Of a stretch of DNA of 64,000 bases, positions 60,163-64,000 are shown one piece after another. Where the stretch lies: the NCBI GenBank assembly GCA_964250615.1, contig CAXUGM010000012.1. One strand, given 5' to 3'. Position 1 is the first letter of the stretch, and each line of letters starts with the position of its first letter. The notes under the pieces were generated by a model, which worked only from the letters and a program-made list of their open reading frames with translations, did no database searches and had not been told where the DNA came from. The position numbers and the translations under genes were made by a program. Source of the DNA: Blautia sp900556555 (GTDB lineage Bacteria > Bacillota > Clostridia > Lachnospirales > Lachnospiraceae).

Positions 60163-61905
60163 ATGAAAAATAACACGATTTTTAAAAGGCTCATACAGTA
60201 TTTAAAAGCATATCGTGTCCGTTTATGTCTGGTTTTATTGTCTGCTGTTATTAGTACGGCATTTATGGTTCTTGCACCATTTCTTGTTGGAAAAGTAACC
60301 ACGACACTTTTTGCAAGTATCGCAGACGGTGTTTTTTATTGGGAAACCATTCTATGGCTTTTGGCTGCATTGGTTGTGTTGTACTTTGTTTCCCAGTTTT
60401 TCTCTTTTTTGCAGGGGTTTGGAATGGCAAAAATCACTGCAAATGTAATGCAGACAATTCGAAGAGAAATTGACGAAAAAATGCATCGTCTCAAACTGAA
60501 TTACTATGATGTACATACGCATGGTGACATTCTCAGTGTGATTACAAATGATGTTGATACGATTAATAATACGATTAGTCAAAATTTAACGGCAGTAGTG
60601 ACGCAGGTAACAACAGCGATTGGAGTTCTTGTAATGATGCTGCTCATTAGTCCTTCATTGTCAATCATTCCGATTATTATGGTTCCGCTTTCTCTTCTTA
60701 GTGCAGCAGGTGTTATGAAAGCAAGTGAAAAGTATTATGGAGAGCAGCAGGAGCTTCTTGGGAAACTCAATGGATATGTGGAAGAAATGTACAATGGTCA
60801 AGCGGTTGTTCAGACATTTAATTACCAGGAACGTGCGAAAAAAAGATTTTCACAGCTAAACGATGCTCTTAAAACCAGTTCACGGAAAGCGGAGACAACA
60901 GCAGGAGCTATAAGTCCTATCACGACTCTTGTAAACGATTTAGGATATGTGCTTTGTGCAGCAATCGGATGTCTTTGGGCGATTACAGGGAAGATTGCAG
61001 TAGGAAATGTCCAGGCTATGTTGGAATATACATGGCGCTTTGCAGAACCTTTTTCTGCAATCGCAGGAATGGTAGGAAGTTTTGGAGCAGCGGCAGCGGC
61101 AGGAAGGAGAATCTTCAGTCTATTAGATGCAGAGGAAGAAATCCCAGATAGTCTTCCGTGCATCGTTCCCGAAGAGCATACGGGCAGTGTAACATTTGAA
61201 AATGTAACATTTGGTTATACAGAGGATCGTCTTTTGATGAACGGAATTAATCTGCAGGTAAAGCCAGGACAAAAAGTTGCAGTAGTAGGACCAACAGGAG
61301 CAGGAAAAACCACTTTGATTAATCTTTTGATGCGTTTTTATGAAGTAAGTGGTGGAGCTATTAAAGTGGATGGTGTCAGTATAACAGATATGACAAGGGA
61401 AGAACTTCGTAACCGGTTTGGTATGGTCTTGCAGGATACCTGGTTGTTTGAAGGAACAATTGGAGAGAATATCGGATATGCAGAAGACAACATGCAAAAA
61501 GAGAAAATTATAAAAGCTGCAAAATCTGCCTGTGCACATAATTTTATAAAAACACTTCCAGGCGGATATGATATGGTACTCAGTAAAGGTGCAGAAAATA
61601 TTTCTCAGGGTGAACGCCAGCTTTTGACCATTGCCCGTGCAATTGCTTCTGATCCAGAAATTATGATTTTAGATGAAGCGACTAGTAATGTAGATACCCA
61701 TACAGAAGTTTTGATTCAGAAGGCAATGGCAGAACTTATGAAAGGCAGAACCAGTTTCGTAATCGCCCATAGGCTGTCTACTATCCGCGATGCTGATATG
61801 ATTCTTTATATGGAAGATGGAGATATCAAAGAAGTTGGAAATCATGAAGAATTAATGGAAAAGAACGGAAAATATGCGGCGCTTTATATGAGTCAGTTTG
61901 CATAA
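60163..61905 (+). CDS. ABC exporter half, heterodimer partner 2
   Basis: Second half-transporter, 580 residues: membrane domain about residues 15-310, Walker A GPTGAGKTTLI, signature ISQGERQLLTIARAI (slightly diverged at LSGGQ, as expected in a heterodimer) and Walker B MILDEATSNVD with the catalytic Glu. Together with the first protein it should give one good and one degenerate ATP site. ATG 60163 has AAGGAG upstream; the frame opens earlier at 60121 within the first gene. A terminator follows. Confidence 0.9.
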   Translation: MKNNTIFKRLIQYLKAYRVRLCLVLLSAVISTAFMVLAPFLVGKVTTTLFASIADGVFYWETILWLLAALVVLYFVSQFFSFLQGFGMAKITANVMQTIRREIDEKMHRLKLNYYDVHTHGDILSVITNDVDTINNTISQNLTAVVTQVTTAIGVLVMMLLISPSLSIIPIIMVPLSLLSAAGVMKASEKYYGEQQELLGKLNGYVEEMYNGQAVVQTFNYQERAKKRFSQLNDALKTSSRKAETTAGAISPITTLVNDLGYVLCAAIGCLWAITGKIAVGNVQAMLEYTWRFAEPFSAIAGMVGSFGAAAAAGRRIFSLLDAEEEIPDSLPCIVPEEHTGSVTFENVTFGYTEDRLLMNGINLQVKPGQKVAVVGPTGAGKTTLINLLMRFYEVSGGAIKVDGVSITDMTREELRNRFGMVLQDTWLFEGTIGENIGYAEDNMQKEKIIKAAKSACAHNFIKTLPGGYDMVLSKGAENISQGERQLLTIARAIASDPEIMILDEATSNVDTHTEVLIQKAMAELMKGRTSFVIAHRLSTIRDADMILYMEDGDIKEVGNHEELMEKNGKYAALYMSQFA

Positions 61906-61948
61906 GCAGGCTGATAAGGATTCATAGGGAATCTCATATTGTTATAAT

Positions 61949-61990
61949 CCCCCGCATACATTGTAAAAACAATGTGTTCGGGGGATTTTT
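61949..61990 (+). terminator. Terminator after the ABC exporter genes
   Basis: CCCCCG/CGGGGG arms with an inner ACATTG/CAATGT pairing and a T5 tail. Confidence 0.9.
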
Positions 61991-61992
61991 CC

Positions 61993-62175
61993 TTGAAAGA
62001 TTATATCGAAGAAAGAGCAGTGGAAATTGCAGAGTATATTATAGAGACAAAGGCTACAGTGCGGCAGACTGCGAAGAAATTTGGAGTTAGTAAGAGTACG
62101 GTACATACGGATGTAACACGACAGAACGATTTTGGTGGAAGATTGAATGACATTGGTGTACGTACAATGTATTGA
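61993..62175 (+). pseudogene. spoIIID: 3'-truncated spoIIID gene
   Basis: From a TTG at 61993 the frame reads LKDYIEERAVEIAEYIIETKATVRQTAKKFGVSKSTVHTDVT, the N-terminal half of the mother-cell regulator SpoIIID including its helix-turn-helix. After about residue 42 the sequence leaves the family (RQNDFGGRL) and stops at 62175. Intact SpoIIID has about 80-90 residues and its C-terminal basic region helps bind DNA. Position right after a terminator and before a toxin-antitoxin pair suggests an insertion-deletion truncated it. A working copy must be elsewhere if the organism sporulates. Confidence 0.75.
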
Positions 62176-62200
62176 CAAAAGAGGCTGAGTATCATATCAT
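62150..62200 (+). promoter_or_regulatory. Promoter and dyad of the RelBE-type pair
   Basis: Perfect TTGACA (62172-62177), 17-base spacer and TATCAT (62195-62200). Just upstream an inverted repeat ACATTG/CAATGT (62150-62155, 62165-62170) is a candidate site for autorepression. Confidence 0.6.
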
Positions 62201-62222
62201 AAAGATAAAGGAGATGATGATA

Positions 62223-62537
62223 ATGTCAAAAACATTAAATGTTGTAGCAGCACCCAAAGATACTACATTTCAGGTGAGAATCAATTCAGAGATAAAGAAG
62301 AAAGTAGAAGAAATTTATGCAAAAGCAGGTATGACACTTACCGATGCATTCAATTCATTTCTTCAGCAATCAATTAATGTAGAAGGATTACCTTTTATTG
62401 CAACAAAGAATAGCAGAGAAGCAATGAAAGAACAGGCATTAGCAATGTTGTTAATGGACTTAAAGCGTGCAGAAGAGAGATCGGATAGAGAAGGCTGGAT
62501 AAGTGCGGAAGATTTGGAAAAAGAACTGGGGGTATAG
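62223..62537 (+). CDS. RelB/DinJ-type antitoxin
   Basis: Antitoxin of 104 residues. The N-terminal ribbon-helix-helix TTFQVRINSEIKKKVEEIYAKAGMTLTDAFNSFLQQSI is typical of RelB/DinJ, followed by PFIATKNSREAM and a charged C-terminal half that should wrap the toxin. I chose ATG 62223, with AAAGGAG upstream; the frame opens at 62172 inside the promoter. It lies two bases before the toxin gene. Confidence 0.88.
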   Translation: MSKTLNVVAAPKDTTFQVRINSEIKKKVEEIYAKAGMTLTDAFNSFLQQSINVEGLPFIATKNSREAMKEQALAMLLMDLKRAEERSDREGWISAEDLEKELGV

Positions 62538-62539
62538 GA

Positions 62540-62887
62540 GTGAAGCATATTAAATATACTCCTGATGCTGCGGATAGGCTCCGTGCGATAAAAAAGGAAG
62601 TTACCATGCAATATGGTGCTAAAAAGGCGACCGAGGTCATAAAAAGAATCAAAAAGTCTGTCGATGATTTGCTTTTTAATGAGAAGAAAGGTCCGTCTGT
62701 GGAAGCAATGTTCGGCGTGGAATCGGATTATCGGTATTTAGTTGTGGCACCAAATTACATTTTTTATAAAATAGAAGATACTTGTATCAAAGTAATCAAT
62801 ATTTATCACGAAAAGGAAGATGTTATGTGGCAATTGTTTGGAATCGATACGACACCACAGGAAACGATTGATTATTGGAATGAATAG
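62540..62887 (+). CDS. RelE/ParE family toxin
   Basis: Toxin of 115 residues, with a GTG start after AGGAG. It carries the fold's pattern: AADRLRAIKKEVTMQYGAKKATEVIKRIKKSVDDL, FGVESDYRYLVVAPNYIFYKIEDTCIKVINIYHEKEDVMWQLFG. RelE members cut mRNA in the ribosome, ParE members poison gyrase; the Y-R-x-L and F-Y-K-I-E segments do not settle which. It is made after and slightly less than its antitoxin, as usual. Confidence 0.88.
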   Translation: MKHIKYTPDAADRLRAIKKEVTMQYGAKKATEVIKRIKKSVDDLLFNEKKGPSVEAMFGVESDYRYLVVAPNYIFYKIEDTCIKVINIYHEKEDVMWQLFGIDTTPQETIDYWNE

Positions 62888-62906
62888 AGAAGTAAATAGC
62901 AGGAAG

Positions 62907-62945
62907 GAAAGGCTTGTAGGATTTATTCTGCAAGCCTTTTGCTTT
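62907..62945 (+). terminator. Terminator after the toxin gene
   Basis: AAAGGCTTG/CAAGCCTTT arms with T-rich tail. Confidence 0.85.
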
Positions 62946-63019
62946 AATTATTCAAATGCGTTGAATGAGAGATTACTCTTTAGTATACTTGAAGAAAATA
63001 CATTAGGAGAAATTGTCAT

Positions 63020-64000
63020 ATGGCAGGTTATATATGTAAGATAGTAATTGAAAATACGCATCCACCAGTGTGGAGAAGAATAATCATTCCAGATAGAATC
63101 ACTTTTAAAGAACTGCATGAGATACTACAGGTTTTGTTTTCGTGGGGAAATAAGCATCTTCATGAGTTTGAGGTTCCGGGAGACAGGATTTATATTAGCG
63201 ATCGCGGTGATATCTGGGCAAATCATTACGAGGAATCAGAAACATTGATTGACTCTTTCTTTAGAAATTATAAATGGCTTCGTTATACCGATGACTTTGA
63301 GGATAATTGGAGACATAGAATTAATATTGAAAAAATAGATGAAAAATACCGAGAGCGAAAAGTAACATTACTGAAATTTAAGGGCGATAATTTCCTTGAA
63401 GATAGTGGTGGAGTTTGGAATGAAGATAATATGCGAGATATTTTCGATTCTGCAAAAGTGGAACAAAGATTAAATCGTATGATTTTGCCTTCTCATGAAG
63501 AACTTCAGGAAGTGAAATTATTAAAGGAATCTCTACATGAGATGACAGAGAATTTAAAGCAGTTATTTGAAATGAATCCAGAAGTTTTACAAGGTCAAAT
63601 AGTAGCTATGAGAAGGGATTTATATGAGAATAGTGATCCTATGAAGAAAAAAATAGAAGCGTGGAGAAAGGCAGAGGAAGAAGGTTTAAATAGCCTGTCG
63701 ATAAAGACACCGGAAAAATCACAGAATATGCTTTTGACGGATCTGGGAGAAAAAGAAGCTGCCGATTATTATAAATATCTTCGTATCCCGCGAACAGAGA
63801 TTATGACTCGTGAAGAGCAGGTGCAGGAGATATCAAAAATATTGCTAAAACATCCGGAATATTTACTCTATATTTTTGATGAAAAAGAATACGCAGAGTT
63901 AAAAGAGTGGATGAAACTTCCGCAAGGAACAGTAACGAAAAAACTTCAGAATAGAAATATGCTTGTCAAAGCATTTGCAATGGGACTGGCTGATTTTATT
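63020..64000 (+). CDS. pRiA4b ORF-3/IS1096 TnpR-like protein, partial
   Basis: The frame starts at ATG 63020 (AGGAG nine bases upstream) and stays open for 327 codons to the end of the window. The N-terminal domain (KIVIENTHPPVWRRIIIPDRITFKELHEILQVLFSW, then HLHEFEV) matches the plasmid pRiA4b ORF-3-like family, which has also been called IS1096 element passenger TnpR. The rest is a helical, charged region (EELQEVKLLKESLHEMTENLKQL). The family's function is not established and the name does not imply transposase activity. The C-terminus is missing only because the window ends. Confidence 0.82.
   Translation, partial: MAGYICKIVIENTHPPVWRRIIIPDRITFKELHEILQVLFSWGNKHLHEFEVPGDRIYISDRGDIWANHYEESETLIDSFFRNYKWLRYTDDFEDNWRHRINIEKIDEKYRERKVTLLKFKGDNFLEDSGGVWNEDNMRDIFDSAKVEQRLNRMILPSHEELQEVKLLKESLHEMTENLKQLFEMNPEVLQGQIVAMRRDLYENSDPMKKKIEAWRKAEEEGLNSLSIKTPEKSQNMLLTDLGEKEAADYYKYLRIPRTEIMTREEQVQEISKILLKHPEYLLYIFDEKEYAELKEWMKLPQGTVTKKLQNRNMLVKAFAMGLADFI

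Noticed and set aside
63020..64000. Transposon or recombinase
   Set aside because: The IS1096 TnpR name of this family is historical; no inverted repeats, transposase or resolvase motifs are visible.
1..64000. tRNA, rRNA, T-box or known riboswitch genes
   Set aside because: I looked in the intergenic stretches for cloverleaf ends, T-box and common riboswitch cores and found none that I could support.

Overview
The window looks like chromosome of a spore-forming, anaerobic Firmicute, most likely Lachnospiraceae (Blautia or a close relative). The reasons are moderate-to-low GC, AGGAGG-type ribosome binding sites, many TTGACA/TACAAT promoters, sporulation and germination genes (GerA family, SpoIIR, a SpoIIID remnant, an SPOCS/LysM protein), and several protein families typical of gut Clostridia. 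The genus is an inference from family resemblance, not from a marker gene. I found no rRNA, tRNA, CRISPR array or phage.

Layout. 0-6.5 kb, minus strand: a two-component system, then a methyltransferase-asparaginase-DUF1294-aroC operon. 6.5-11.3 kb: a TetR-regulated ABC half-exporter flanked by two copies (one collapsed to a scar) of a divergent pair of PD-(D/E)XK (Rpn-like) nuclease genes. 11.3-16.8 kb: pabA-pabB-pabC behind a hairpin leader, then a Ca2+-type P-ATPase. 17-22.3 kb: an aminotransferase, then cell-wall genes (L,D-transpeptidase, ddl, murF). 22.4-24.2 kb: an orphan HicB antitoxin, a 52-bp-period array of hairpin repeats, and plsC. 24.3-33 kb: a PrcB-like lipoprotein, an SPOCS/LysM protein, an Rpn remnant, ispE with a GntR regulator, a germinant receptor operon with a GerB-GerC fusion, spoIIR and murI. 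33-45 kb: a metal/arsenic-type permease, an acetyltransferase, a Na/Pi transporter, a CmpB-like protein, a NUDIX hydrolase, an internally deleted D-Ala-D-Ala carboxypeptidase, an FKBP lipoprotein, a MecA-like penicillin-binding protein behind a BlaI/MecI-type operator, and a metallo-beta-lactamase-fold lipoprotein. 45-48.7 kb: LysE, zinc alcohol dehydrogenase and MATE transporters. 48.7-50.7 kb: a decaying ADP-ribosylation island (DUF3791/DUF3990 remnants, a frameshifted DUF3990 gene, an unknown partner and an intact NADAR protein). 50.8-56.8 kb: a VanRS-like two-component system divergent from a GtrA-GT2-YfhO glycosylation operon. 56.7-58.3 kb: a MerR regulator divergent from a YitT membrane protein, with a textbook 19-bp-spacer MerR promoter. 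58.4-61.9 kb: a heterodimeric ABC exporter. 62-64 kb: truncated spoIIID, a RelBE-type toxin-antitoxin pair and a pRiA4b ORF-3-like protein that runs off the window.

Themes. Peptidoglycan synthesis and envelope stress genes recur (ddl, murF, murI, L,D-transpeptidase, penicillin-binding protein, glycosylation operon). Many loci show visible regulatory dyads next to the gene they should control. Several genes carry clean internal or terminal deletions (Rpn genes, D-Ala-D-Ala carboxypeptidase, GerC part, SpoIIID, sigma-factor fragment, DUF3990), so the region is being reshaped by small deletions. The two most unusual items are the exact-period hairpin array at 22.97-23.28 kb and the DUF3990/NADAR island at 48.7-50.7 kb.
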